Of a DNA stretch of 64,000 nt, positions 34,431-45,830 are shown piece by piece. Each line of letters opens with the position of its first letter. Position 1 is the first letter of the stretch. Both the position numbers and the translations under genes were made by a program. Below the pieces are notes generated by a model, which ran no database searches, was not told the origin of the DNA, and was given only the letters and a program-made list of their open reading frames with translations. Source of the DNA: Bradysia coprophila (Eukaryota > Arthropoda > Insecta > Diptera > Sciaridae); assembly GCF_014529535.1 (NCBI RefSeq), contig NW_023503423.1, positions 5,070,473 to 5,134,472 on the forward strand, in the 5' to 3' direction.

Positions 34431-35471
34431 CAGTGGAATGAGACCCGTGAACTATACCATTTGGCTGAATGCACACGAAGTACATATCTACACCCGCCTT
34501 CAAAAATGCAACTTGGTATATTGATAGGCGCTGGAATTATAGTCAATTATTCACAATGACGACGAACTCAAAGTTATAGCATAGCAATGCTGAAAGCTGT
34601 ACTTCCGTGAAAAAATTACGTGAATCAAATTCAAATGAACACGCACAGGAGTGCAGGTACATTAACACAGACACCATGCTACAAAATTGTAATTTAATAT
34701 TCCAGCCAAGTATTTCACCTTTAAGTCGCAAAATGATTAAAAGTTTTCAGTTTAATTGAAACATTTTTAGAGTTTCGTTTAACTTTGCCAAAAAGGAAAC
34801 AAATTTGCTGCTCGTTCATTCCGAGCTTTGAAGCAATATTTAATTATATCTAAACACTAACACGGGATCACAAAAGTTTACCATAAAACTTCACAAACAT
34901 CACCCGCTACACAAACACATTTTCCTTTCAACCTCCCTTTCGGCTGACCTTTGAACTCTTTCACTGTAGACCAACAAATTAATATTACCCAATGCTTTTT
35001 CCAATCGCATAAGTTTCATGTATCGTTTATCGTGCCCTCGTCGACCAACTTGAAGCCATTACTCGCATAACCTTGTTGAGTAAACAAGTCGATACGATAT
35101 AGAATATTCCGCAAGCATCTATTCCAATCTTGTGTGGAGGAAACCCATCGAAAGCATCATAACGCTGACAAGTTAAACAAAAAGTTTTTTTGGAGGGAGG
35201 AGAGGAGGAGAAATTTTCGTTGTGTAATCATGGATGGCAAATATTTACTTTTGAAATCAACGTTGCCAGGCGATGTTTCGTTGACGAGAAGAGATAAAGA
35301 CATTATCGACATTTTTATGAATTTTTATTTTAAATTTGCTCAAACGACAATTTTTATGCTAACAGGATATTTGTGACGGTGCAACATTTTCGTTTCAATT
35401 GTTTCCTATCACTATTGTGTCCACAGTGGTACGATAATATATTCTACTCAAATCATTCAGTAACATTATAG
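34431..35471. other. Intergenic, downstream of OBP-B
   Basis: AT-rich. No gene, RNA or clear repeat is recognised. An 80-codon frame at 35134 has no domain and no splice context. Confidence 0.35.
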
Positions 35472-37766
35472 TTAAAGTAAGAAAAACTTTAGCTCCTTTC
35501 CTGCCAAACATTTTAGCATGTTGTACCCGACAACACAGTGAACGTTCCCGGTATTATCTGCAAAATATGAGTTTTACATCTGAGGAACAGAACAATATTC
35601 CGAACAATATTCCGATTCTAACCTAGGGCGTTTCTGCAATGGTCCAGAGCATTTTTAGCAACTTCGTTAATCTTATTAGGAAGAAAGTGTCCAATACTTT
35701 CGTCGGCCAGATTCCCAGGCACTTTTCCGTTAATAACCATGTTAAACATCTCTAGCACACACGTAGCGAAACACTGAACATTGAAAGTTTTAAAATAAAT
35801 TCAGAATTTGTGGATCCGACGCACTGCAAGCATGAACGATCACAGTGACAGCTGCCAAATTGAGTACTTTTTGTATAAAATTTGTTTCCCCCTTTTCACA
35901 GTGTCAAAAATTGTCCAGTTTCAGTACTAGGGTGTAGCGTTTTGACGAAAGTATTTTGTTTTTTAAGGCCTGCGGGTAGGTTCGATGCAGAATAGTCCAC
36001 TGAACACGAAAATACCAAAATTTTGTTGAAGTTCGAAGCTCCCATGCGCACCTCTGAAAACCGACTTTTTTGGTCTCAAAGCCATAGTGAGATTAGTTCT
36101 GCCGGCTGTGTGGAAAAATATATCTTAAGTGTATATGATAATTAATCGTAGAGACCGTGGCTTCAATTTGGCATACTTAAAAATTTTAAAAAATTTGAGC
36201 CACCGTTGAACAATTACAAAAAGTTCTCCCGACCATGACTTTTTCAGATTTGTTTTGGATTAAAAGCTTTCTAAAATATGTGACTGGAAAGGAATATAGT
36301 CGTGTCGCAGCTCATTTTAAAGGGAATTTCAAGAGCTTTCAAACGAATGTAGACTCGACGTAAAGATTCACCGGGTTGCAGATTCAATGACCTTCTAGTG
36401 TGTAGAAAATGGTACGAGAAAAACCATATTTTTTTAATTTTTCACAGAATTTATACAAAAACGGTTCCAAATTGTACTTAGTATTGCTGGCGTTAATAAT
36501 GCAGCAATTCTGAGAAGAAATAACCGACTTTTGGGGTAGCTTTAACTCGTATCTTTATGATAATCGAAAAATCATCAAACTGACCATTTTTTTAAAAATT
36601 TCTCCTTAAGAAATGAGCGATGTTCTTCCCAGGATTGCTGCTCTATTAACGCCAGCAAAGCACCTAGCAGGGTAATAGAGGTTTTTACACGTCAAATAGA
36701 GTAGTTTTTTTATACCAATAATACCATTAGCAGCCTTAATGGTAATTTTGCAATGACATTATGAAAAAAAAGGTATGGAAATATTCGCATACTTCGATTA
36801 AAGTACTACTCTATTTTTTTCTATTACCCTGCTAGGTGCTTTGACGCCAGCAATACTAAGAATAATTTGGAACTGTTTTTGCATAGATTCTGTGAAAAAT
36901 TAAAAAAATATGTTTTTCTCGTACCATTTTCTACACACTAGAAGGTCTGCAACCCGGTGAATCTTGACGTCGAGTCTATATTCGTTTGAAAGCTCTTGAA
37001 ATTCCTTTCCAGTCACTTATTTTAGAAAGCTTTAAATCCAAAAAAAAAAAATCTGAAAAAGTCATGGTCGGGAGCACTTTTTGTAATTGTTCAACGGTGA
37101 CTCAAATTTTTTTAAATTTTTAAGTATGCCAAATTGAAGCCACGGTCTCTACGATTAATTATCATATACACTTACGATATATTTTTCCACACAGCCGGCA
37201 GAACTAATCTCACTATGGCTTTGAGACCAAAAAAGTCGGTTTTCAGAGGTGCGCATGGGAGCTTCGAACTTCAACAAAATTTTGGTATTTTCGTGTTCAG
37301 TGGACTATTCTGCATCGAACCTACCCGCAGGCCTTAAAAAACAAAATACTTTCGTCAAAACGCTACACCCTATTCAGTACCCTATTTAGAGTACCACTCA
37401 TGCTAGAAGTGCATTGATCCGACAAATGAAATCTTTACCTTCTCCTTAGAATCGTCGGCAAGTTCTTCCGGATGCTGTTTAACGAATGCAATCTGTTCTG
37501 GGATTAAAAATAATTCGAAATTAAAATGAAATGACAAACTGTGATCATCTTATACCATCCGAGATCGTCAGCCTAGTCTGGCAAATGGAATTGAATACCG
37601 ACAAGGTTTTCATAAATTGAGCTTCGCTTATGTCCGCCTGTAAAGATGTAGATTTATTTAAATTGATTCAGCCAATGTAAATCTGAAAGGAACTGTTCAT
37701 TACTTGTTTTGATTTATGAACCAGAACGAACAGAATCGATATTAATGAAAGTATGTTTCTCATCAT
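35472..37766 (-). CDS. Classical odorant-binding protein, OBP-B (5 exons, minus strand)
   Basis: Minus-strand exons 37766-37704, 37637-37556, 37497-37439, 35773-35623 and 35557-35472 give about 146 residues. A signal peptide (MMRNILSLISILFVLVH) is followed by Cys1 in NSICQTR, Cys2-x3-Cys3 as CFATC, Cys4 in DHCRN, and Cys5-x8-Cys6 in HCVVGYNMLKC. Exon sizes and phases parallel OBP-A. It is a secreted carrier of hydrophobic semiochemicals by family. Intron 3 (35774-37438) is almost entirely a nest of mobile elements, including a 1.4 kb inverted repeat that could fold in the transcript. No exon is damaged. Confidence 0.87.
35821..37415. mobile_element. MITE copy in OBP-B intron 3, interrupted by a fold-back element
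   Basis: Same family as 29535-29642. The left part is 35821-35927 and the right part 37381-37415. A perfect 8-bp direct repeat GATCCGAC brackets the whole (35813-35820, 37416-37423). The right and left parts are separated by the 35928-37372 element. Confidence 0.75.
35928..37372. mobile_element. 1.45 kb fold-back element with 8-bp TSD TTCAGTAC
   Basis: The ends are TAGGGTGTAGCGTTTTGACG and its complement. The arms are ~570-700 bases of near-perfect inverted repeat. The centre (36692-36846) is the block also seen at 1-158, itself inside CAAAGCACCTAGCAGGGTAA/complement. TTCAGTAC lies at both sides (35920-35927, 37373-37380). A single-arm relative lies at 57339-57772. No coding capacity; any open frames are incidental. 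Confidence 0.88.
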
Positions 37767-37769
37767 AGC

Positions 37770-38010
37770 TGCTTCAACTATTTCGAAATCGATAGCCAAA
37801 TGACACTTTTCGGTTGGGGTCTTTCCAATTTATTACCAATTTTATGCAAGTAATAATTTATCGAAGCAGGAAAAATAATCTGTAATTGAATAGCTAATTG
37901 AATTAGTGATATTATGCAAGGTGCATCTATTATAAAAGTGAAAGTCATTGGCAATTTACGCAAATGTAAAATCGATTGTATTGTCAATGAAGCGACATGA
38001 TCGATGAGAT
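37770..38010 (-). promoter_or_regulatory. OBP-B upstream region, partly duplicated at 46320-46545
   Basis: The 240 bases upstream of the OBP-B start share collinear blocks with 46320-46545 (minus strand sense): GATCATnTCGnTnCATTG, ATAnnATCGAT, and AGATTATTTTTnCTGC. A 69-codon frame here is hydrophobic, but the frame is not kept in the second copy, so it is read as non-coding. Promoter identity is inferred from position only. Confidence 0.45.
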
Positions 38011-38240
38011 TTTTTTTGCAAACTCAGGTTTTTTGAATCAGTTCTAGAAACAAAATTAGAGACACCTGGAAAATATCAATTATATCAATACCCTTGAAAA
38101 TGCGTTCAATCCGAGGTTCAATCATATTTTTTTTACTGTATCTTTGAAAAAGTGTTTCTGATGAGATACCTCAACTCTTAAAGAGCAGGAACTTTATTGA
38201 CACTGCCCACATACCCGCTGTAAAATAGGTCAATAATGAA
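38011..38240. other. Intergenic stretch upstream of OBP-B
   Basis: No gene or clear repeat seen. It ends at the start of the 1 kb dispersed element at 38241. Confidence 0.3.
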
Positions 38241-39205
38241 AACGAGCCATCAGAACAGTCGGAGCGTTTGCTGCGACTGAGCCCCGTACAAACCCGTATA
38301 TCTATTGCGTACGTGACCCTAGTGCGTCTGTCACCCTACTTTGACCGTAAGCCTATGCGCCGGTTAAAGTAGTTAAAGTAAAATTATTATGTAATGTGTA
38401 CATCTTAGAAATTGCGCATAGCGCAATTACGAAGCCCCGTACGACGTTCCTTTCAAATAAAACAAAAATTTCAAATAGCCCTAAAATTTTAATTTAATTT
38501 AATTTATTTTTCAACAACATTCTATTCGGTGTTCGATTATCTTTCAAATGAAACAAAAATTACGAAAAACGGATGAAATTTACTCGAGTTGTATGTAAAA
38601 TACGCATAGGGCCCTAGTAGCGGCCTTAGTCCGAGGACCCAAATTTAATTTTTTTTCAACAACATTCTATTCGGCCTTTGATTACCTTCCAAATGAAACA
38701 AAAATTACGAAAAACGGATTAAATTTACTTGAGTTCTATGTAAAATACACATAGGGCCCTAGTAGCTTTTCACTTCTAAGGCCCTAACTCACGGTCCAGT
38801 CACCCGATTTTAAAAAACTTTTTTTCCTGGATTGGTATTGACAATACCTATCATGCCGTGTCATTTACATTTCCATCGTTTATTTTGTCATAAATATCAC
38901 CAAAAGACCTTAAATCACTTAGGCGGCCCTAACTCACGAAGGGCCGACCCGAATATGCCCATCTTCGAACTTAGCCTCACTATTTTGACTTTCTTTCAGG
39001 GGAAAAAAAAAATTTGAAATCGGATTTGATTTACTCAAGATATCGACGTGACAGACAGACGGACAGACGGCCCAAATTTTTATTGCGGATTCGTCATCTA
39101 TGAACATAGGCAAACACATTGCCCTTACCGTCTGCTTCGAATTCCATCAATTACACACGGCATCGTAATCCTATAAGCCCCTTCGTACTTCGTACGAGGC
39201 TAAAA
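38241..39205. mobile_element. ~1 kb dispersed element, inverted partner at 59687-60688
   Basis: Nearly the whole 965 bases match 59687-60688 in reverse orientation. Conserved marks are AGCCCCGTACAAACCC, ATTGCGCATAGCGCAAT, two internal GGGCCCTAGTAG blocks, a GACAGACAGACGGACAG microsatellite and CCCCTTCGTACTTCGTACG near the end. A diverged relative sits in OBP-C intron 5 (about 42053-42975). Coding fragments are short and out of frame, so it looks non-autonomous. Confidence 0.75.
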
Positions 39206-40630
39206 ATCTGAAAATTTACAGCACTAGCTAGAGTCAGGTTTTAATGTCGATTTTTTCAGCATTAGACCCAAGTGGCAAATTGGGTCGTGCGCTGAAAAAA
39301 TGTCATTGCAACACGTGTAACACATCATGCTTTGTACCAACCGATAATTGAAACATAATAGTAGATTACATCCTAGTTTTGAACTTTTTATTTTATCAAG
39401 TGGGGCGTTCGCAGCTCGAGCCGAAGCCGAGGAATGGAACTGGACACGGCAAAATACAAAGTTCCAAATCGTAAGTTTATACCTCGAATCAACTTCGGCT
39501 TTAACAACCCCATAGTTCAATCTCAGATACCATTTTATTGTTCTTGAAAGCATAAAATACATTTTTGACAAAATTCCAATTTTGTGGGGAAGAAGTGGTT
39601 TCTTCAACATTACTTTCTTTGTGCAATTTTCACCAGAAAAAGGGATCAAATTCAAATTTACTTTTTCAAATCAGAACAAAAAGGAAAAACGTTTTAGTAA
39701 TCTGATACATCTCGCAATGACTTTTTTACCTGTCGTCTTAAGAAAGATGCACATGGGTTTAGAGGGTCTACGGGTTATCTGTGTAAGAATTGAAATTTTG
39801 TCCATCGATCCACCGTTCACTCAGAGTCTCAGCGTCATTTTCAGTTTGCTTCAAGTTCACCACATTTTTATCACATTCAAGACTTTCAAAACTTCAGCCG
39901 AGCTAAACGGAGCAACAAATACCACTATAGAAGGGGCCAAATTCTAGTTCCGAATACAGTCAAATCCGCGTTAGAACGTAAGAGCGAATTACACAAAAAC
40001 AAAAAATCGTCCAAGTCTCTTCTATCCCTAGAGTATCTAGAGACACCGTTTCGTCCCGCTAGCTTCAAGAACTTCACAGTTCATTTCTATCATTCCCGTT
40101 GAATTATAAAATGAAAAACAGACATATTGGGGGAACTGATGACGTCAATGTGTGGTAGTTCTTCAAACTATGCGTTCTACGGTAAGGTGGACAACTGTTA
40201 ATCAAAGAAGGTAAAAACGAACGATTCGAAAAACGCAAGATTAGTGAACTTAACAATAGTCACCAATCGTTTGTGAACCATTACTCAACATTCTATTGAA
40301 AAACTACAAAATAAATCAAAGAATAAGGACCTGACGAAAGAATATAAATAGAGCTTACCAACATATAAACTTGTATGCAACTAGCTTTGTATAATATAAT
40401 GCATTTAAAACGTAATGCAAGTTCTTTTTTACCTATGTACGGTCCTGAGCCCATGAGACCCCAAAATTTAAAAACTTTTCGAGATAGGTCTTCTTCGCCA
40501 CATTTTAGAATTTGCATGGAAAAATTTTAAATGTACCCTACGCCTGCCCTGTCCTCTTCACCTGGACAAATGTTGGAAACGATGTTTTTTTATTATTTGT
40601 AAATTATATGGACAATATAAAGCAATTTCA
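39206..40630. other. Intergenic region between repeat element and OBP-C
   Basis: A 121-codon frame at 39582-39947 shows no domain. No RNA, repeat or signal recognised. Confidence 0.35.
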
Positions 40631-40700
40631 GTAATAATATGAAATTATATGCGCGTTGATATACCAATATACCATATACCATCCATTAAAATGCATATAA
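40631..40700 (+). promoter_or_regulatory. Shared promoter block of the OBP-C/D/E array (OBP-C)
   Basis: GTAATAATATGAAATTATAT followed ~40 bases later by the TATA-like TGCATATAAA (40691-40700), 53 bases before the OBP-C start codon. The same order of words precedes OBP-D and OBP-E. Core-promoter role is inferred from conservation and position. Confidence 0.55.
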
Positions 40701-40752
40701 AGCTGCTACAGAGACAATTGATCTTGAACGCTCCAGATTTCGCTACATAAAA

Positions 40753-43700
40753 ATGACTCGTCGACTTGTGTGGTTGGCTTTGTTGTTTTATGTAAACTTG
40801 TGGGAATGGGGGGAATGTGTAAGCTATTGGGAGTTTGTGTATATTCAAAGTTAAAGGAACATAATTTCTGAATTTCAGGGAGTAACTGAGCAACAAGCCC
40901 AGAAATCAAGAGAAATGATAAGAAGTGTATGCCAACCAAGAGTTAAAATTACGACCGGTTAGTCGAGATCAGGTACCATCTTTCAATAATTTTAATTCAT
41001 TACATTGTCTTTCAGAGATGGCAGATGGAATAAGACAGGGTAATTTTCCAGACGACAAAGTTCTGAAGGTTTGTTCTAATAAACCTAGCAAAAGTATGTA
41101 ATGCTGTATACTAATAAACTTTCTATGTAGTGCTATACACACTGTGTTATGGAATTGACAGGAATCGTAAGTATTTTTAAATGTAGTTTGGAGTTATCTG
41201 AGAAGCATTCCTAAAAAAAATTGAATTCGAATTGACAATTTTGTAGTGTTAAAATTGACAATTCTTTTGTTGTAGTGTGAATTTTGATACTATACGTTGC
41301 CCATACTGACCACTAAATCGTTCCTAGTATTCTACCTTTCAATGATACAACACCCTTTAGAGTTGTAATCATTGTAATCCGATTGAAAAAAACATGCAGC
41401 CGTGGCTGGTCGGATATTAAATCATCTGTTATCCTTAATACTAAGCGACCAAAAAGGATGTTTAAGAAAATGAAGTACAGAAGATTAGAAGATCAAAATG
41501 AAACAATAGGTCGGATAGTAAATTTGCTGCTATAAAGTTTCTTCAATGAAAGGTTAATCTGCAAATTTTTTTTTTTAAATAGTTTTTTTTTTCTCTTTAT
41601 TTAAATATGCGAAAAAAAAGGCTGCTCACAATGATGCAGCCCGTAAAATTCGTTTTACGTAATAGGCCAAATAACTTCATTTTCCTGAGGTTTTGTTTTC
41701 GATGTAAAATTGCTAACATGGAGCTGACTCATTTTCAATTACAGATGAAAAAAAACAAGGTGAACTACGAGGCAGCATTGAAAACAATGGAAAAACTTCT
41801 AAGTGGCGACGCATTGGAAGAGAACAGAAACTCCTTAACGAAATGTAAGGACAGTGGTTAGTATTACCCAAGAAATGTGTTTCACAATTATTTTCATTTA
41901 GCAGATATATCAACGATATAAGAAGTGGTATGATTGTAGCCGATGCTAAATTATTTATTTTTCGTCACATAGTAGCTCCCTTATCTCAATCAGCTAAGAC
42001 TCAGATTCAGGCTTCACAAAACTAGACCCAAACATTGTCGCCTTGATTTTTAGACCCGTACGAAGTACTGGGGTCTTATAGGTTTACGCATACGTTTGTA
42101 ACACGTCGAATTGGACTCCCTGAGTAAGGGGAAACCTATTGTGGTTGTCCAGAGATGCTAAATCAGCAAGAAAAAAAATGTCCGTCTGTCCGTCCGTCCG
42201 TCTGTCTGTCTGCACGATAGCTTGAGTAAAACGCATCCGATTTTGAAAATTCTTTTTTTTCCCGTTTGGTAATGTCAAAAGACAGGCTAAGTTCGAAGAT
42301 GAGTGATTTTGGATCGACCCCTCCTGAGCTGGGGCCCAATAAGTGCTTTACGGTTTTTCGAAGATATCTCCGGACATTTAAACGTTAAACTTGTAAGTGA
42401 TACGTCAAATAAAAGGTATTTACAATACCGATCGACAAAAAAAAAGTTTATGGAAATCGGATGACCGACTCGTGAGTTAGACCTCTTGGTGTGGAACAGG
42501 CACAGGGCGGAAAGCAGTTTTTGCTTGTAGGTCTTATCTGGCTACTCGGCCGTACAGTGAACGTGGAGTATTTTGTCAATATCTCGAGTAAATTTTGACC
42601 GAATTTCATGAATTTTTTTTTGTTTGAAAGGTATTAACGAATGTAAAGCGTCGGTACTATTTTCGGTTTCCTAACAAAATGGCTGCCGGCGGCCATATTG
42701 AATTTTATTAAAAGTGATATATATTGGGAAAAATGGTACTTAGAGTGTTTCTGTTAACATGGAAATAATGCGTTAAGTGTGAGGGGTTTCAGGGATTCCA
42801 TATACGGACATCTATATATACCTATATACAGCTATATTGAGCTATATACAGGCATATAGAGCTATATAATAGCATATTCCTCTGTGAAATGTTTATTTAC
42901 AGTGAAATATAGGTAAATATAGCGGTATATAGCTGTTTAAATAGGAATTTATGAAATTTGACTTCGTACGGGGCTGTCTATATTGCCTCCGGCAATTTAG
43001 TTGTATATGATAACAAGGCAAAGAGTGGATAATGTAAGTGATTTTAAAGGGAGAATAGTTTTTCAGCAGAGAAGAAAATGAAGTAAAAGAAATGAAGAGT
43101 TTCACATTAAAGGCTTTTGATACGAATAGGTGTTTCGTACGGGTCGGCGTTAGCTATGTTTTTAATGAAATTTTGGGCAAATTGGGCCATTTGCATGGAA
43201 AATTACATATGTACCTGTCTTGGACGATTTATTTAAGGCACTTTCGCTTCTCACCCTCACTTTGTTTGGGCTAAAACTCGCGCAAAGTTCTCGATGCTGA
43301 AACAGTATCTTTCTCATTCGGTAAAATTTCAAAATATTTAGTCTGTTCTGCTTAATGTAAAATGTTAAAGATTGGGGTTTGCTAAACTGTAGAAAGACAC
43401 AGGGTCAAACAATTGGTCTTCGTATTACATTATTAGATTATGGATTTGAACACTATTTCACAGGACTCTCAATGACTGACGCTGTCGGCAAATCGGTCAC
43501 ATCTGTCACTTCACCGAACAATAATTTAATTTTCTGACAAATGATTTTCATTTATAAATTTCGTATCTCAAAAGACCGACTTGAAGGCAGTGCCATCGCT
43601 GATTTTTGCAGTAGTGACCATAACAATTTCCACAACTTATAGCAGCTACAATTCACGCCGTTAGTGTGCCTAAAATTTGAATTTTAAGTGAACGATTCGA

Positions 43701-43959
43701 TGAAAAAGTGAACCGAAAAATACATCTCAACGCTTCATTGTATGAAAATGACGCTACGTTAGAAAGACCTCCGCACTTTCCATTTTGAATTTCGACCGCA
43801 CTTACGGCGTGAATTCACCTTAGCGCTAGAATCGTTTTTTTTTAGATTTCATTTTCATTTACAGCTGTTGGCATCAAAGATAATTGCGAGGCAGGCTTCC
43901 TAGTCGTAAAGTGCTTCTACAACAACCGAAATGTAAACAAGGAATTCCCATTTCCATAA
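40753..43959 (+). CDS. Classical odorant-binding protein, OBP-C (6 exons)
   Basis: Exons 40753-40818, 40879-40957, 41016-41068, 41131-41166, 41745-41856 and 43865-43959 give 146 residues. A hydrophobic signal (TRRLVWLALLFYVN) is followed by Cys1 in SVCQPR, Cys2-x3-Cys3 CYTHC, Cys4 TKCKD, and Cys5-x8-Cys6 in NCEAGFLVVKC. It is a close paralogue of OBP-D and OBP-E; exons 2-5 have identical lengths (79, 53, 36, 112). Compared with OBP-A and -B, an extra intron splits the Cys2-Cys4 exon after TGI. Intron 5 (2 kb) holds a relative of the 1 kb dispersed element and a MITE. Secreted hydrophobic-ligand carrier by family. Confidence 0.93.
42053..42975. mobile_element. Diverged relative of the 1 kb dispersed element, in OBP-C intron 5
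   Basis: Starts ACCCGTACGAAGTACTGGGG, contains the TCCGTCTGTCCGTCCGTCC microsatellite, and ends CTTCGTACGGGGCTGT. These are the landmarks of copies at 38241 and 59687, but the internal sequence is substantially different. Short repeated TATATAGCTATAT words occur near 42810-42920. Confidence 0.55.
43651..43823. mobile_element. MITE in OBP-C intron 5 (relative at 5667)
   Basis: Ends AATTCACGCCGTTAGTGTGC and complement GCACTTACGGCGTGAATT. It is about 173 bases, ending ~40 bases before the exon 6 acceptor region. Non-coding. Confidence 0.65.
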
Positions 43960-44649
43960 CATTTGTTCGAAGTTAATGCAACGGGTTGTGTTTACATTTG
44001 AACCTAATTGTGTGAATCTAGCGTACTCAACGGACATCACGTATTGACTATAAGGTTTTAAATTAAGATTAAGATTTTGTTTGTACCGAATTGGCCAATA
44101 CATATAAGAAGCAGTTGACCATGAACATTAGCAATAAATGGATGTTGGATTAACTGTGTAGCAAACTTCAGAATATCCACCGACCTGCGCCGATTTGGTA
44201 CGCATGTTAGAATCCTCATAGATGACTGAGTTTTCCCTCAAATGCGTTACTGTTTATTGAAGTCTACCCATCCGTATTTTATTTTACATACCTTTGTTTC
44301 CCCTACGGTCGAAAGGGGCTTATACACACCTTGGAAACAAGAAACTTGGTTTAAGTTTCGTGTGTTTGTTGGCCTTGGTTCGCCTCGGATCAAGAAAATT
44401 CGCACGTTTACAAAGTTTTGCCTATAAAAAGAAACAATCGAAGGTATATCTCACGTGATAATATCACAGAAGTGGACAAACATCCAAAAATGATTGGTGT
44501 TTCTAACTCCTATTGAAACGGGAGATTTATACATTGCACTACGGACTGATATGGATTTATGGGCTTATAAAAAGCATAAGCCGAAACCCACTGCAAGCTT
44601 AAAAAAACGACTATAAAGAGGAACAATACAGTCGAAGGCATAGCTAAAG
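43960..44649. other. Intergenic, downstream of OBP-C
   Basis: No gene or well-defined repeat recognised. Confidence 0.3.
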
Positions 44650-44944
44650 AAAATTGACTTCAGTGAAATTTAGAAATGAATTTGCTTCAGCTGTTTTTCA
44701 GACGCGAGTGAAAAAAAGTTACACGAATGCGAAGGGTAAGATCGTATAAAGACGTATAAACGGTGTTAAGGAATCTCGCGCCGCGTCATTCACAATGATT
44801 CACAAAGTGACATCTTCCTTATACAAAATGTGAATAATTGTGAATGACGCGACGCGAGATTCCTAGCAACCGTATAAACAGTTTTGTGGACCAGCTGGAA
44901 AACAACTGAAGCAAATTATGTCTAAATTTCAGTGACGTCAACTG
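44650..44944. mobile_element. MITE (family of 6154) carrying a nested MITE
   Basis: Outer ends match the CAGCTGTTTTTCAG-containing arms of 6154-6383. The inner insertion at 44762-44871 splits it at GTATAAAC. The right end is followed by TA; the left terminus has diverged. Confidence 0.6.
44762..44871. mobile_element. 110-bp palindromic MITE nested in another MITE, TSD GTATAAAC
   Basis: Second copy of the 34303-34422 family: GGTGTTAAGGAATCTCGCGC and complement ending CCTAGCAACC. GTATAAAC lies on both sides (44754-44761, 44872-44879). The uninterrupted relative of the outer element at 6154-6383 carries the same target word in reverse orientation. Confidence 0.85.
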
Positions 44945-45031
44945 TAACATATCTTTACTATACATGCGAGAGTGTATTGGTGTGAATGTATTGACGATAC
45001 ATACAAAACATTCGTGCATGCATAGATAGTC

Positions 45032-45570
45032 GTAGTACATTACTGATATAAGGCTGTATATAAAAGACGTGTACATATACGAGAGCTTACGCGAGTATTA
45101 GTACGAGTGTCTTATATAAAGCCTTATTTCAGTGAGGTTTTCTATCGCAGGAAGATGCGGGAAAAGGCAATAAAAACGCATATGATTCAATTCGGTACAA
45201 TTAGGCCGTGTCACCGCACATTCTTCAAATGAATTAAAAATTCTCAAATAAGTTGACATTTTTAGTCCAAACATTTCTAACAACAAACGTGATGTGAGCC
45301 TATACGCCAAATTTTCCAGTAGTTCAACAAATTAATCCGCGCCGAGTTAATACTACAAAATACGAATTCAACACATAATTTTTGACAGTTGCATACACTT
45401 TTTTATCTGCTCTAGAGGGATAAGTGGGAGATTATTGTTCTAGGCAGATAATAGTACATTACTGCTATAAGGCTATATATAAGAGACGTGTACGTATACG
45501 AGCGCTTGCGCGAGTATTAGTACGAGTCTCTTATATTCAGCCTTATATCAGTGAGGTTTTTTTATCGCAG
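45032..45570. repeat. Two direct copies of a ~120-base palindromic unit
   Basis: 45032-45150 and 45451-45570 both run GTACATTACTGnTATAAGGCT ... AGCCTTATnTCAGTGAGG and are internally near-palindromic (ACGTGTAC, GCGAGTATTAGTACGAG). This is probably one small mobile family inserted or duplicated locally. Confidence 0.65.
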
Positions 45571-45714
45571 TAGGCAAACATCTCTTTTTCTAGTGATAAA
45601 ATTTTGCTTGCAAAACCTTTAGCTCTCTAGGGTAAATTTGTTTACGCTTAGGTACGTCGTGTATATAGCGCACAATACGCACACACACACACCGTATGCG
45701 ATAATATATATTAT

Positions 45715-45830
45715 GCACCTGTTGCCAAGATTGGTATTTTGACGTGCAGGACATTATTGCCTTAGCCGAAGGCGTGGGTCATAATGCCTACACGTCAAAA
45801 TAACAGTCTGGCAATAGGTGCATATCATAT
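45715..45830. mobile_element. Palindromic MITE
   Basis: TATGCACCTGTTGCCAAGAT...ATTTTGACGTG at the left and complementary CACGTCAAAAT...CTGGCAATAGGTGCATA at the right. TCTGnnnTAGAGGGATAAG words on either side (45408, 45876) suggest it sits inside a further repeat. Confidence 0.6.

Noticed and set aside
37778-37987. Hydrophobic 69-codon minus-strand frame, at first sight receptor-like
   Set aside because: It sits just upstream of OBP-B, and the homologous segment at 46320-46545 does not keep the frame, so non-coding upstream DNA is more likely.
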